From contig NZ_CP059493.1 of NCBI RefSeq assembly GCF_014042015.1, positions 1,488,001-1,552,000 on the forward strand: a stretch of 64,000 nucleotides of DNA, given 5' to 3'. Position 1 is the stretch's first letter; each line of letters begins with the position of its first letter. The notes beneath the pieces are model-generated. The model did no database searches. It worked only from the letters and a program-made list of their open reading frames with translations, and was not told the DNA's origin. The DNA comes from Actinotalea sp. JY-7876. Its GTDB lineage: Bacteria; Actinomycetota; Actinomycetes; Actinomycetales; Cellulomonadaceae. Positions 1 through 12,298 of the stretch are shown here, piece after piece. Position numbers and translations under genes: made by a program.

Positions 1-406
1 AGGCCTGCGGCAGGCCGATGGGCGTGATGCCGCCGTACTCCATGCCGGACTCCTCGACGGCGCGGTCCATCGCCATGAACGACGCCTTGCGGACGTCGAG
101 CAGGCGCTTGACCGCGTTGTTCACGTCGGCGCGGGTGCTCGCGAGCACGACGGCGGCCGCGACGCGCTCCTCGCCCGCGCGCCGGCCCGCGACCAGCACG
201 CAGTTCGCCGACGCGTCGAGGGGCAGCCCGTAGGCGGCGGTGAGCGCGACGGTGTCGGCGAGGTCGGGGTCGATCTCGGCGACCCGGACCGCTGCGGCGA
301 CGGCCGGGTCGGCGTCGGCCCACCGCGTCAGGGCGGCCGTGGTGCCGGGAGCGAGGAGGTCGGGTCGGTCGAGGGCTGGCGTCCAGTCCAGGGCGGCGAT
401 CGGCAT
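1..406 (-). CDS. YbaK/EbsC-family aminoacyl-tRNA deacylase-like protein (partial, N-terminal part)
   Basis: The reverse strand is open from an ATG at 406 to the left edge of the window, so about 135 N-terminal residues are present and the C-terminus is missing. The protein starts MPIAALDWTP and contains a VRKASFMAMDRAVEESG stretch followed by a GGITPIGLP motif. That pattern is typical of the YbaK/ProRS-INS editing-domain family, which hydrolyses mischarged aminoacyl-tRNAs (Cys-tRNA-Pro, Ala-tRNA-Pro) in the cytoplasm. Family membership rests on the motif. The exact substrate cannot be told, and many actinobacterial members are uncharacterised. It is transcribed away from the small membrane protein that starts at 532. 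Confidence 0.75.
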   Translation of the reverse strand, partial: MPIAALDWTPALDRPDLLAPGTTAALTRWADADPAVAAAVRVAEIDPDLADTVALTAAYGLPLDASANCVLVAGRRAGEERVAAAVVLASTRADVNNAVKRLLDVRKASFMAMDRAVEESGMEYGGITPIGLPQA

Positions 407-531
407 GGTGCCATCCTGACCCGTGCCGCCGGCGGGGTGCACGCGCGCCCGTTGACGCCCCGGCGAGGGCGCGGCCAGCATGGGAGCGCGCCGCCGTGGC
501 GCGGTGGTGCCGGGCGTCACAGGGGGCGACC

Positions 532-1155
532 ATGGCGGGTTCGCGGTTCACGGTGCCGGCGGGGTGGCCGACCCCGCCCGACGGGTGGCGTCCCGGGCCG
601 GGCTGGACCCCGGACCCCGCGTGGGGCCCGGCTCCGCCGGACTGGGACTTCTGGCCGGACGAGCCGGCGGGCGGCGGGGCCGGGCCGGCACCGGCCGTCG
701 GGCGCGCGACCGCCTACCGGGTCCGGTGGCTCGTGGCGTACTGGTGCGCCGTGCTGCTGAGCAGCATCGCCCTCGTGCTCGCCCTCACGGGCGAGGACGT
801 CCCGCCGGCGTCCCAGCTCGCCGTCGCGCTGGGCTGGGTGGCGGCGCTGGCCGGCACGCTCATGGCGACGGACCTCGTGCGGCGCGGCGTCGGGGACGTC
901 GCGTTCGACGAGGCCACGTCCAGGACGCGCGTCGTCTCGCTCGCGTGGCTGCTGGTCGTCTCGATCCTGGTGGTCGCCACGGTCGTGATGACAGGCGGCG
1001 GCGAGACAGAGCTGACCGACCCCAGCATCGGCGTCGAGCTCACGGGCGGTCTCGTCGAGACGATCGCCGGCGGCGTCGCGTTCCTCGCCGTCGCCGGCGA
1101 GGGCTTCTCGGCCTACCGGGCGTGCCGGGAGCGGCTCCTGCTCACCGCGCGCTGA
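532..1155 (+). CDS. Small four-helix membrane protein with Pro/Trp-rich N-terminus, function unknown
   Basis: This 207-residue protein has an N-terminal, probably cytoplasmic, segment of about 45 residues dominated by Trp-Pro-Gly repeats (GWPTPPDGW, GWTPDPAW, APPDWDFW). Such leaders are common in uncharacterised actinobacterial membrane proteins. Four hydrophobic segments follow at about 66-85, 95-113, 134-153 and 174-189. The ATG at 532 is preferred over an in-frame upstream ATG at 496 because AGGGGGCG lies just ahead of it and the residues between the two look non-coding. It converges with the PEBP gene, leaving only 9 bp between the stop codons. No catalytic motif is visible and no function is proposed. 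Confidence 0.75.
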   Translation: MAGSRFTVPAGWPTPPDGWRPGPGWTPDPAWGPAPPDWDFWPDEPAGGGAGPAPAVGRATAYRVRWLVAYWCAVLLSSIALVLALTGEDVPPASQLAVALGWVAALAGTLMATDLVRRGVGDVAFDEATSRTRVVSLAWLLVVSILVVATVVMTGGGETELTDPSIGVELTGGLVETIAGGVAFLAVAGEGFSAYRACRERLLLTAR

Positions 1156-1164
1156 CCGGCGTCG

Positions 1165-1695
1165 TCAGGCCTGGAACGTCGGCGTGATCGTGCCGCGCGC
1201 GAGCGTGTGGAACAGCGCCGTGAAGGCGACCTTGGTGGGGGTCGCGTCGTCGTCGAGCTCGAGGGAGTCGACGTCGAGCGCGTGCACCGCGAACACGTAG
1301 CGGTGGGGGCGGTCGCCGGCCGGCGGAGCGGCGCCCGTGTAGCCGACGCCGCCGCCGTCGTTCCGCGCCTGCCGGGCGCCCGCGGGCAGCGCGGCGCCGT
1401 CGGGCGCACCGGCGCCGGTGGGGAGGCTGGACGTGCTCGCGGGCAAGTCCCACACGGTCCAGTGCCAGAAGCCGGCGGGCGTGGGGGCGTCCGGGTCGAA
1501 GCACGAGACGACGAAGCTGCGCGTCCCGTCCGGCGCGCCCTGCCAGGCCAGGTGCGGGGACGTGCTCCCGCCGGCGGCGGTGAAGCGCTCGGGCAGCGGT
1601 GCGCCGTCGACGACGTCGTCGCTGGTCACGGCGAGGTCCGGGGCCTCGGGGAGCAGCGAGTACGGGTCCGGTGCGGTCGGTCGGGCGAGGTCCAC
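1165..1695 (-). CDS. PEBP-family (YbhB/YbcL, Raf-kinase-inhibitor-like) protein
   Basis: A 176-residue protein of the phosphatidylethanolamine-binding-protein fold. Family marks are [28 protein letters not shown], the ligand-pocket sequence [20 protein letters not shown] and a [19 protein letters not shown] block, in the usual order. Bacterial YbhB-like proteins are small soluble proteins of unclear role, some proposed to bind anions or phospholipid head groups. The GTG at 1695 is chosen because GGAGG lies 4 nt upstream and homologues begin at MDLxRP. Longer starts at 1722 or 1725 (two consecutive ATGs) are possible but lack a ribosome-binding site. Homologues sit near M20 peptidase and uppP genes in mycobacteria (from memory). 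Here it lies upstream of and divergent from imuA'. Confidence 0.85.
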   Translation of the reverse strand: MDLARPTAPDPYSLLPEAPDLAVTSDDVVDGAPLPERFTAAGGSTSPHLAWQGAPDGTRSFVVSCFDPDAPTPAGFWHWTVWDLPASTSSLPTGAGAPDGAALPAGARQARNDGGGVGYTGAAPPAGDRPHRYVFAVHALDVDSLELDDDATPTKVAFTALFHTLARGTITPTFQA

Positions 1696-1850
1696 GGTTC
1701 CTCCAGGGGTCGGCACCTCCATCATCGCGATCACGGCGCGCGGCGCACGGCGAGCGCGGCGGTGCGGCCGTCCCGGGTGAGCGTCGCCGCCCCGTCCGGG
1801 CGCACCCGCACGGGCTCGGTGGCGACGCGCCGGGGCGACGCGCGGGCCGA

Positions 1851-1882
1851 TTGACACCTCCGGGGTGGCGGCGTGTACTGAT
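1851..1882 (+). promoter_or_regulatory. Promoter of the imuA'-imuB-dnaE2 operon
   Basis: A perfect -35 hexamer TTGACA lies at 1851-1856. About 17 nt further is TGTACTGAT at 1874-1882, which can supply the -10 element. The SOS palindrome begins 3 nt later, so repressor binding would cover the -10 and start-site region. Promoter assignment is inferred from the sequence. Confidence 0.65.
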
Positions 1883-1884
1883 AG

Positions 1885-1902
1885 TTCGAACGTGCGTTCG
1901 AA
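1885..1902. promoter_or_regulatory. LexA/SOS box upstream of imuA'
   Basis: TTCGAACGTGCGTTCGAA is an 18-bp palindrome with perfect 7-nt arms around a GTGC spacer. It contains the actinobacterial LexA consensus CGAAC-N4-GTTCG. It sits 26 bp before the imuA' start codon and directly after the -10 region, the classical geometry for LexA repression. In mycobacteria the same gene set is DNA-damage induced through such a box. No other box of this quality was noticed in the window. Confidence 0.93.
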
Positions 1903-1928
1903 CGTCGTGCAGCGAGGAGGAGGTGCCC

Positions 1929-2816
1929 ATGACCGCGGTCGTCGAGCGATCTGGCCCTCCCGTGGCGCCCGCGGAGGGGGTCGGGCTCTCGCGCGCCGCC
2001 CTGGCCCGCGCCGCCCTGGCCCGCGCCGAGGAGCGCACCGGGGCGCGGGGCTGGGTCCGGCCCGTCCGGGGACCGCGGCCCGCCGAGACGCTCGTGGCCG
2101 CCGCGTCCCCGGACGCGCCCCTCACCGTCCCGGGCCACGCGCCCGAGCCCGCCGACGACGACTCCGAGGCGGCCGAGCGACTGCTGCCGGTCCGTCCCGA
2201 GCTGGCGCCGCTGCTCCCGCTGGGCGCCCTGGGGCGGGGGAGCACCGTGGTGGTCACGGGGTCGACGTCGCTCGTGCTCGGGCTCGTCGCCGAGGCCTCG
2301 CGCGCCGGCGGCTGGGTCGCCGTCGTGGGCCTGCCCGGCATGGGCGTGCTGGCTGCCCACGAGCTCGGGGTCGCGCTGGACCGCGTCGTCCTGGTCCCCG
2401 ACCCGGGCGCTGACGGGCCCACGGTCGTGGCAGCGCTGCTGGACGGCGTCGACGTCGTCGTGGTCGGCCCGCAGACCGCCCTGTCCGACGGCGACCGCCG
2501 CCGGCTCACCGCCCGCGCGCGCGAGCGCTCGGCGGTGCTGCTGCCGACGACGCCGTGGCCGGGTGCGCACGTGGTCCTCACCGCCCGTACCGCCGCGTGG
2601 GAGGGCCTCGGGCACGGTCACGGCCGGTTGCGCTCGCGGCAGCTCGTCGTCGAGCGGCAGGGCCGCGGCAGCGCGGCCCGCCCCGTGCGCGCGCAGGTCA
2701 GCCTGCCCGCGGGTGCCCGCCCGTGGGAGCCGGCGGCCGAGCCCGCCGGTGCCCAGGTTGCCGGCCAGGGCGTGGTGCACGCCGTCCCCGCCCCGCCCGT
2801 CCGGAGGGCCGGATGA
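1929..2816 (+). CDS. imuA': ImuA' - accessory protein of the translesion mutasome
   Basis: A 295-residue protein in the first position of the SOS cassette, with weak resemblance to RecA/SulA-like folds: a hydrophobic beta-rich core around [19 protein letters not shown] at about residues 105-125 and VDVVVVGP further on. No intact Walker A is visible, as expected for ImuA'. In mycobacteria ImuA' has no known catalytic activity but is needed with ImuB and DnaE2 for damage-induced mutagenesis. AGGAGGAGG precedes the ATG. A 15-bp tandem duplication near the N-terminus encodes repeated ALARA. The stop codon overlaps the imuB start (ATGA), so the two are probably translationally coupled. Identification rests mainly on operon context plus length. 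Confidence 0.85.
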   Translation: MTAVVERSGPPVAPAEGVGLSRAALARAALARAEERTGARGWVRPVRGPRPAETLVAAASPDAPLTVPGHAPEPADDDSEAAERLLPVRPELAPLLPLGALGRGSTVVVTGSTSLVLGLVAEASRAGGWVAVVGLPGMGVLAAHELGVALDRVVLVPDPGADGPTVVAALLDGVDVVVVGPQTALSDGDRRRLTARARERSAVLLPTTPWPGAHVVLTARTAAWEGLGHGHGRLRSRQLVVERQGRGSAARPVRAQVSLPAGARPWEPAAEPAGAQVAGQGVVHAVPAPPVRRAG

Positions 2817-4469
2817 GCGTGACCGACGTCCTCGTGCCGGCCGGTGCGTCCCGCCCGGTCCTGCCCGTGCGCACCGCCGCCGTGTGGGTGCCGGACTGGC
2901 CGGTGCTCGCCGCCATGACCGCCGAGGGCGTGGACGCGCACCTGCCCGCCGCGGTCCACGACGGGCGGCGCGTCGTCGCCGTCTCGGCCACCGCGCGGCG
3001 TGCGGGCGTGCGTCGCGGCATGCGGCGCCGCCACGCACAGGAGTGCTGCCCCGAGATCGCCCTGCTGGCCGCCGACGCGGGGCGCGACGTCCGGCTCTTC
3101 GAGCCCGTCGCGACGGCGGCCGAGGCCGTGGTCGCGGGCATCGAGGTCGCCCGCCCGGGGCTGCTCCTGCTCCCCGCCGAGGGGGCCGGGCGGTACCACG
3201 GGTCGGAGGAGGTGCTGGCGGAGCGGCTCGTCGACGGGGTGGCCGAGCGCACCGGCTACGAGGCGCAGGTCGGGGTGGCCGACGGCGCCGGGGCGGCGGT
3301 TCTCGCCGCGCGGGCCGGGCGCCTCGTGCCGCCCGGGGGAGCGGCCCGGTTCCTGGCCCCGCTCGCCGTCGGTGAGCTGCTGCACGTCGCGACGGGGGAG
3401 ACGGCCGCGCGCGTGCCCGAGCTGGTCGACCTGCTGCGCCGGCTCGGCCTGCGCACCCTGGCCGACCTGGCGCGCCTGCCGGCCGCCGACGTGCAGACCC
3501 GGTTCGGCGCGCTCGGCGCCTGGGCCCACGCGGTCGCCTCGGGCCGCGACGACCGCCCGGCGGCGCTGCGACGGCTCGAGCCCGACGTCGCCGTCGAGCA
3601 GGAGATGGACCCGCCGATCGAGCGGGTCGAGGCCGCCGCGTTCGCGGCGCGGCGGCTCGCCGAGGAGCTCCACGCCCAGCTCCAGGCGCGCGGCGCCGGC
3701 TGCGGGCGGCTGCAGATCACGGCCCGGACGGAGGACGGCCACGAGCTGATCCGCACGTGGCGCACGGACACGGCGCTGGGCGGCATGTCCGTGGCGCGGA
3801 TGACCGACCGCGTGCGCTGGCAGCTCGAGGGCTGGCTCACCCGGCAGGGGACGCGTCGCCCGTCCGCCGACCCGGCGCTGAGCGACCCCGAGCCCGGGCG
3901 GCTGGTCCGGCTCGGGCTGCGGGCCGAGGAGGTCGTCGCCGTCGGCGCCGAGCAGGGCAGGCTCTGGGGCAACCCGAGCGGGTCCGACCTGCGCGCCCAG
4001 CGCGCGCTGCACCGCGTCCAGGGCCTGATCGGCGCGGAGAGGGTGCTCACGCCCGCGCTGCAGGGCGGGCGCGAGGTGCGGGACCAGGTCGCGCTCGTCC
4101 CGTGGGGCGAGGAGCCGCCGCCGACGCGTCCCACCGGTGCGCCGTGGCCGGGCAGCCTGCCCCGGCCCGCGCCGGCGACCGTGCTCACCGAGCCGCAGGT
4201 GGTCCAGCTGGTCGGCGCGGACGGGCGCCGCGTCCAGGTCGACGCGCGGCTGCAGGTCAGCGCCGACCCGGCCGTGGTGTGGTGGCCCGCGCAGGGGGAC
4301 CTGCCCGAGCGCGAGACGCCGGTGACCGGTTGGGCCGGGCCGTGGCCCGTGGTCCAGCGCTGGTGGGGGGCCGACCCGTGCCGCGCGGTGTACCTCCAGG
4401 CCACCCTCGCGGACGGCCACGCGGTGCTGCTCGCGCTGCGCGACGGCGTGTGGGCCGTGGAGGCCCGGT

Positions 4470-4477
<8 letters not shown>
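2813..4477 (+). CDS. imuB: ImuB - catalytically inactive Y-family polymerase homologue
   Basis: A 554-residue Y-family (DinB/UmuC-like) protein. The palm motif that normally reads DxDxFFA is here VWVPDWPVLAAM (about residues 24-35), and the later SDE-type motif is RYHGSEEV. The metal-binding carboxylates are therefore replaced or displaced, which is the hallmark of ImuB as opposed to active Pol IV. It retains a helix-hairpin-like segment (LLRRLGLRTLADLARLPAADV) and a little-finger-like region. In mycobacteria ImuB is the hub that binds the beta clamp, ImuA' and DnaE2. The C-terminal extension after about residue 400 is Pro-rich. It overlaps imuA' by 4 nt and dnaE2 by 8 nt. Confidence 0.92.
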
Positions 4478-7853
<3,376 letters not shown>

Positions 7854-7901
7854 CCGGACGTGCGCCCGTGGGCTCGCCGACGACGGGCGGGGACGCGGCG
7901 G

Positions 7902-9170
7902 TCAGCGCTCGGCGCTGCCCACCGGCTCACCGTCGGCGATGCGTTCGTTCTCCGGTGGCGGACCCTGGTCGTGGTCCACCTCCGAGAAGTCCGTCGGTGG
8001 GTCGAGGTGCCGCAGGCGGGCGAACACCGCCCACGCCACCGCGATGAGCGGCACCGAGATCACGGCTCCGAGGATGCCCGCGACGAGCGTGCCCGCGGTG
8101 ACGCCGAGGGCGACCGCCACCGGGTGCAGCGAGACCTGCTTGCCCATGACCAGCGGGGTGAGGATGTGCCCCTCGAACTGGCCGATGAGCGCGATGCCGA
8201 TGCCCACGAGGATCGCGTTGACGATGCCGTTGGCGGCCAGGGCCACGACCATCGCGACCACCATCGCGAGCGGCGCACCGATGAGCGGGATGAAGGCACC
8301 GATGAACACCAGGACCGCGAGCGGCGCCGCGAGCGGGACGCCGAGCGCCAGCAGGATGATCACGGCCAGGATGCCGTCCGCCGCGGCGACGATGAACGTC
8401 CCGCGGGTGTAGCCCGAGAACGTGTACCAGGCGACCCCGCCGCCGGTGTGCCACGCCTCGCGGTTGCGCGCCGGCAGCTGGTTGAGGAACCACGTCCACA
8501 TCTCCGTGCCGCGCGTGACGAAGAAGACCGTGCAGAACGTCGCCAGGGCCAGCGCGGTGAGCACCTGCGCCGCCGATCCCGCGCTCGTCAGGGCCTGGCT
8601 CAGGATCGTGCTGCTGTTCTGCTGCAGCCACTCCTGGCCGGACGCGATCCAGTCCTGGACGTCCTCGCTCGTCACCGTGAGGTGCAGTGGGCTGTCCTCG
8701 AGGAACGACAGGATGGTGCCGATGCCCGTGTTGAACTGCTCACCGAGCGACGCCCACTGGCCGGCGACCGAGAGCCCGATGTACGTGAACAGCCCGACGA
8801 TCACGAGCAGCGACGCGAGGATCGACAGCGCGGTCGCGATCCCCCGCGGCATGAAGCGGTCCAGGACGTTGACGATCGGGCGCAGCACCGCGGTGAAGAC
8901 GAGCGCGAGGAACACCGCGATGAACAGGAGCAGCACGCGCGACGTCGCGTAGAAGACCAGGGCGACGGCAGCGACGACGACCAGCACGCGCCACGACCAG
9001 CCCGCGACGACGCGCAGCCACTGCGGCGCCGTCTCCTCGTAGCCGACCACCGACGGGTTCCGCCGGGCACCGGCGACCTTCTTCGCCGCCGGGCTCGCCG
9101 CGGCGAGGTGCCGCATGGAGATCTTGGAACGCTCCGGCTCGACGGTCGTCGACTCGTCCTGGTCGGTCAT
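7902..9170 (-). CDS. AI-2E-family (TqsA/YdiK/PerM) membrane transporter
   Basis: A 422-residue polytopic protein with about eight predicted membrane segments. Its arrangement is that of the AI-2E transporter family: an N-terminal pair (LRVVAGWSWRVLVVVAAVAL; LLLFIAVFLALVFTAVLRPI), the family phrase RGIATALSILASLL, a soluble amphipathic middle region at about residues 150-215, and a C-terminal block with GVPLAAPLAVLVFIGAFIPLIG and LIGQFEGHILTPLVMGKQVSLHP. The family includes TqsA (autoinducer-2 export in E. coli) and Na+/H+ antiporters, so the substrate is not decidable. GGAGGTGCG precedes the ATG. The gene is convergent with dnaE2, with 48 bp between stops. Confidence 0.92.
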   Translation of the reverse strand: MTDQDESTTVEPERSKISMRHLAAASPAAKKVAGARRNPSVVGYEETAPQWLRVVAGWSWRVLVVVAAVALVFYATSRVLLLFIAVFLALVFTAVLRPIVNVLDRFMPRGIATALSILASLLVIVGLFTYIGLSVAGQWASLGEQFNTGIGTILSFLEDSPLHLTVTSEDVQDWIASGQEWLQQNSSTILSQALTSAGSAAQVLTALALATFCTVFFVTRGTEMWTWFLNQLPARNREAWHTGGGVAWYTFSGYTRGTFIVAAADGILAVIILLALGVPLAAPLAVLVFIGAFIPLIGAPLAMVVAMVVALAANGIVNAILVGIGIALIGQFEGHILTPLVMGKQVSLHPVAVALGVTAGTLVAGILGAVISVPLIAVAWAVFARLRHLDPPTDFSEVDHDQGPPPENERIADGEPVGSAER

Positions 9171-9316
9171 CGCACCTCCTTGTGGCGGACGCGAGGCGCG
9201 TCGTCGGCCTCAGTCTGCCGCAGGGGTGGCCCATCGGCCGCGTCAGACGGGCCCACCACGCCGTGCTATCTTTACTGCCGCACTCGAGGGGCCGTCAGGG
9301 TCCTGAGAGTCCACCC

Positions 9317-9400
9317 GTCCGGGTGGCGGAATGGCAGACGCGCTAGCTTGAGGTGCTAGTGCCCGTATAGGGCGTGGGGGTTCAAGTCCCCCTCCGGACA
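9317..9400 (+). tRNA. tRNA-Leu (anticodon GAG)
   Basis: The 84-nt sequence folds as a class II tRNA. The acceptor stem is GTCCGGG paired with TCCGGAC (one G-T pair) plus discriminator A. The D-arm contains GGCGGAATGGCAGACGC, and the anticodon stem CTAGC/GCTAG has loop TTGAGGT (anticodon GAG). A long variable arm spans TGCCCGTATAGGGCG, and the T-arm is GGGGGTTCAAGTCCCCC. The 3' CCA is not encoded. It decodes CUC and CUU. Confidence 0.97.
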
Positions 9401-9420
9401 CTCGTTGAGACAGCGACCAG

Positions 9421-9460
9421 AGGCCCCTGATCTGCGGAGACGCAGAGCGGGGGCCTTCTT
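9421..9460 (+). terminator. Intrinsic-type terminator after tRNA-Leu
   Basis: An outer stem AGGCCCC (9421-9427) pairs with GGGGCCT (9450-9456). An inner stem TCTGCG-GAGA-CGCAGA at 9431-9446 extends the hairpin, and TTCTT follows. Its position 20 nt after the tRNA fits tRNA transcript termination. Confidence 0.75.
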
Positions 9461-9705
9461 GGTGTGGCTGCGTGCACACCCGTGGGTCCACGCACACGGT
9501 GACGGCGCTGGACCGCAGCTCCCCGCCACGGCAGCCTGGGGCCGTGGACGTGCAGGGTCGGCAGGAGTCGGGTGCGACGCCGTCCGCGCACGGCACCACG
9601 GACTCGGTCGTCATCGACAACACCGATCCCGGCTGCCCCAAGGTCATCGACCCCACCACCGCTCACGCGTCACGCTGAACGCCGAGCAGAGGGCGCACGC
9701 TCGCC
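9461..9705. other. Non-coding stretch between the tRNA-Leu terminator and the Ntn-hydrolase promoter
   Basis: About 245 bp without a convincing gene. A short open frame at 9472-9678 has no ribosome-binding site and no recognisable motif, so I do not call it. I looked for a repeat of the tRNA 3' end that would mark an integrated element and saw none. Confidence 0.5.
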
Positions 9706-9734
9706 TTGTCGCCCTCCGGGGCCGGGCGTACCTT
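9706..9734 (+). promoter_or_regulatory. Promoter of the choloylglycine-hydrolase-family gene
   Basis: TTGTCG at 9706-9711 and TACCTT at 9729-9734 are separated by exactly 17 nt, a good sigma-70-type spacing. The predicted start site near 9741 leaves a leader of about 30 nt containing GGGGGGCGG ahead of the ATG at 9773. Confidence 0.6.
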
Positions 9735-9772
9735 GGCGGCACAGCAACATCAGCGCACCGGGGGGCGGTCGC

Positions 9773-10744
9773 ATGTGCACAGCAACGAACTACACGACCA
9801 AGAATCACTACTTCGGTCGGAATCTCGACCTGGAGCTCTCGTACAACGAGACGGTGACGGTCACGCCGAGGAACTTCGTCTTCGAGTTCCGCCGGGTGCC
9901 GGCGCTCGAGAGCCATCACGCGATCATCGGCATCGCGACGGTCGCCGAGGGGTATCCGCTCTACTACGACGCGACCAACGAGGCGGGCCTGAGCATGGCG
10001 GGCCTGAACTTCCCGGGGAACGCGGACTACAAGCCCGAGGCGGACGGCCGCACGAACATCACGCCGTTCGAGTTCATCCCGTGGATCCTCGGGCAGTGCG
10101 CGACGGTCGCCGACGCGCGGGCGCTCCTCGCGGACCTCAACCTCGTCGACATCCCGTTCAGCGCGCAGTTCCCGCTGTCGCCGCTGCACTGGATCATCTC
10201 CGACCGCGACTCCTCGGTCACCGTGGAGTCCGTCAAGGAGGGCCTGAAGGTCTACGACAACCCCACGGGCGTCCTGACCAACAACCCCACCTTCGACATC
10301 CAGCTGTTCAACCTCAACAACTTCATGAGCCTGTCGACCGAGCCGCCGAAGAACACGTTCTCCGACGCCCTGGACCTCGACACCTACAGCCGCGGCATGG
10401 GCGGCATCGGGCTGCCCGGTGACCTGTCCTCGGCGTCGCGCTTCGTCAAGGCGGTGTTCACGAAGATGAACTCCGTCTCGGGGGACTCCGAGTCGGAGTC
10501 GATCAGCCAGTTCTTCCAGATCCTCGGGTCCGTCGCGCAGCAGCGCGGCTGCGTGCAGGTGGGGGACGGGTACGAGATCACGATCTACTCGTCGTGCTGC
10601 AACACCGACACGGGCGTCTACTACTACACGACCTACGAGAACAGCCAGGTCACGGGCGTCGACATGCACAAGGAGGACCTCGACGGCAAGGAGCTGGCGA
10701 GCTACCCCCTGGTGAAGGGGCAGCAGGTCTCCGTGCAGAACTGA
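9773..10744 (+). CDS. Choloylglycine hydrolase / linear amide C-N hydrolase family protein (Ntn hydrolase)
   Basis: A 323-residue Ntn hydrolase of the bile-salt-hydrolase/penicillin-V-acylase family. Cys2 directly follows the initiator Met (MCTATNY) and becomes the N-terminal nucleophile. Arg16 and Asp19 (FGRNLD), Asn69 and Asn79 (ATNEAGLSMAGLNFPG), Asn170-171 (GVLTNNPTFDIQLFNLNNF) and an Arg in SSASRFVKAVF match the catalytic residues of the family. No signal peptide is seen, so it is probably cytoplasmic. The substrate may be a bile salt, a penicillin, an N-acyl-homoserine lactone or another amide and cannot be chosen from sequence. GC is lower than in neighbours (about 58% in 10261-10320), but third codon positions are almost all G/C. 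The dip reflects Asn/Tyr/Phe/Thr-rich protein composition, not recent transfer. Confidence 0.92.
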   Translation: MCTATNYTTKNHYFGRNLDLELSYNETVTVTPRNFVFEFRRVPALESHHAIIGIATVAEGYPLYYDATNEAGLSMAGLNFPGNADYKPEADGRTNITPFEFIPWILGQCATVADARALLADLNLVDIPFSAQFPLSPLHWIISDRDSSVTVESVKEGLKVYDNPTGVLTNNPTFDIQLFNLNNFMSLSTEPPKNTFSDALDLDTYSRGMGGIGLPGDLSSASRFVKAVFTKMNSVSGDSESESISQFFQILGSVAQQRGCVQVGDGYEITIYSSCCNTDTGVYYYTTYENSQVTGVDMHKEDLDGKELASYPLVKGQQVSVQN

Positions 10745-10770
10745 GTGCAGGACTGACGCCCCGCCCGCGC

Positions 10771-10795
10771 AGGGCCGCCCGGCGCGGGCGGCCCT
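10771..10795 (+). terminator. GC-rich hairpin after the Ntn hydrolase gene
   Basis: AGGGCCGCCC and GGGCGGCCCT form a perfect 10-bp stem around a GGCGC loop, 27 nt after the stop codon. There is no T-run, as is usual for high-GC actinobacterial terminators. It separates this gene from the jetA promoter. Confidence 0.6.
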
Positions 10796-10805
10796 CCGCG
10801 GCGCC

Positions 10806-10811
10806 TACGCT
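10806..10811 (+). promoter_or_regulatory. -10 element of jetA (leaderless type)
   Basis: TACGCT lies 8 nt before the first jetA ATG, so transcription would begin at or within a base or two of the start codon. No Shine-Dalgarno sequence is present. No convincing -35 is seen; that position falls inside the upstream hairpin. Confidence 0.45.
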
Positions 10812-10819
10812 GTGCGGCG

Positions 10820-12298
10820 ATGATGACGCGAGCGGAGGGGGCCTACCTGGGTGCGGTCCGGGCCTTCCAGAACCCGATGCTGGACCTGCTCCACAAGCGT
10901 CACGCACCCCTGGTGGTGTCCCTGCTGTCCGTCGTGTTCACACCCGAGCGCCCGGCCGTGCCGGTGGCCGATGCCCACACCGAGGTGGGCGAGGCCCTCG
11001 AGCAGCTGCGCGCCGCGGGCCACCAGGACGACCTGCCCACCGCCACCGCGCGCGAGCTGTGCCGGCAGTGGGCCGACGCCGGCTGGCTCGTGCGCCACGT
11101 CCTGGACGACGACGTCGAGGTCTACCGGCTCTCGGCCCACGCCGTCGGCGCGCTCGAGGTCGCCGGACGCGCCGGCGGCGCGCGGGCGCGCGTGTCGCGG
11201 TCGCGCATCCGGACCCTGCTGGACGCCGTCGAGCGACTCGCCCAGGACGCCGACCCCGACGTCCTGGTGCGCATGGCGCGCCTGGACGCCGAGATGGCGC
11301 GGATCCGCGCCGAGCTCGACCGCCTGCAGCGGACCGGCACGGTCGAGGAGGTCGACGAGGAGCAGCTGCTCGAGGAGGCGGAGAACGTCCTGCACCTCGT
11401 GCGCGAGCTGCCGGCCGACTTCGCGCGCGTCGCCGAGTCGATCAAGGCGATGCAGCGGGACGTCGTCACGGCCCTGCGCCAGGACGTGCGCCCGACCGGC
11501 GACGTGCTGCGCGAGTACCTCGAGCGCGGCGAGCACGTCATGGAGTCGACCGCCGAGGGCCGGGCGTTCGCCGGGGCGCTGCGCCTCATCGGCGACCCGC
11601 AGCGCCTGGACGAGCTCGCCGCCCAGCTCGACGTCGTGCTGCGGCACCGGTTCGCCCACCGCCTGCCGGCCCAGCAGCGCGCGGAGCTGCGCGACCTCGG
11701 CCGCCGCATCGAGCAGGGCCTGGACCAGGTCTTCACCGCGCAGCGCGAGGCCTCGTACGTGATCACGACCCAGGTGCGCAACCACGACCCGCTGCGCGAC
11801 CGCCAGGTCGACGACCTGCTGCGCGAGGTGATGACGGGTCTGCAGGCGTGGACGCCGGACGCGCGCCGCGGCCAGCAGGTCGAGCCGCTGCGGCGCCTGC
11901 CCGTCGCCGAGGTCGACCACCTGCGCCAGACCGCCGGGGACCTGCGCCCGCCGCAGCCGCCCGCCGCGCTGGGCGTGGACGACGACGACGCCGACACCGA
12001 CGTCTCGCACCTGGAGGCCCGCGCCTGGGGCGGCCCGCAGTACACGGCGCTGCACGAGCAGCTGACGCGTCTGGCCGACCCCTCCGGGCAGGTCGACGTC
12101 GCCGCGGCCTTCGCGGCCGCCCCGAGCGCCCTCCGGCGACCGGTCGACCTGCTGGGCCTCCTGGAGATCGCGCACGACCTGGGCATGACCGAGACCGGCG
12201 ACCTCGCGTTCGTCGAGGCGCTGCGACCCGACGGGACGCGGCGCCGGTTCGCGTTCGGTGCGGTGACGACACGGATGAGGGACGAGACCGATGAGTGA
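10820..12298 (+). CDS. jetA: JetA / MksF-like kleisin (DUF3375) of a Wadjet-type SMC complex
   Basis: A 492-residue DUF3375 protein, starting [19 protein letters not shown] followed by [18 protein letters not shown]. Typical features are an N-terminal helical/winged-helix part, a long charged helical middle ([20 protein letters not shown]) and repeated acidic stretches. In Wadjet and MksBEF complexes this subunit is the kleisin linking the SMC heads. It is first in a tight three-gene operon; jetB starts 8 nt before its stop. Two ATGs (10820, 10823) are adjacent. The set resembles Wadjet type I, which recognises and cleaves small circular plasmid DNA, but the nuclease subunit is missing here (see jetC). 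Confidence 0.9.
   Translation: MMTRAEGAYLGAVRAFQNPMLDLLHKRHAPLVVSLLSVVFTPERPAVPVADAHTEVGEALEQLRAAGHQDDLPTATARELCRQWADAGWLVRHVLDDDVEVYRLSAHAVGALEVAGRAGGARARVSRSRIRTLLDAVERLAQDADPDVLVRMARLDAEMARIRAELDRLQRTGTVEEVDEEQLLEEAENVLHLVRELPADFARVAESIKAMQRDVVTALRQDVRPTGDVLREYLERGEHVMESTAEGRAFAGALRLIGDPQRLDELAAQLDVVLRHRFAHRLPAQQRAELRDLGRRIEQGLDQVFTAQREASYVITTQVRNHDPLRDRQVDDLLREVMTGLQAWTPDARRGQQVEPLRRLPVAEVDHLRQTAGDLRPPQPPAALGVDDDDADTDVSHLEARAWGGPQYTALHEQLTRLADPSGQVDVAAAFAAAPSALRRPVDLLGLLEIAHDLGMTETGDLAFVEALRPDGTRRRFAFGAVTTRMRDETDE

Noticed and set aside
9472-9678. A 68-codon open frame after the tRNA-Leu terminator
   Set aside because: No ribosome-binding site, no family resemblance, and it ends in the promoter region of the Ntn hydrolase gene.
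9773-10744. Lower GC of the Ntn hydrolase gene as evidence of recent transfer
   Set aside because: Third codon positions are nearly all G or C; the dip comes from Asn/Tyr/Phe/Thr-rich protein composition.
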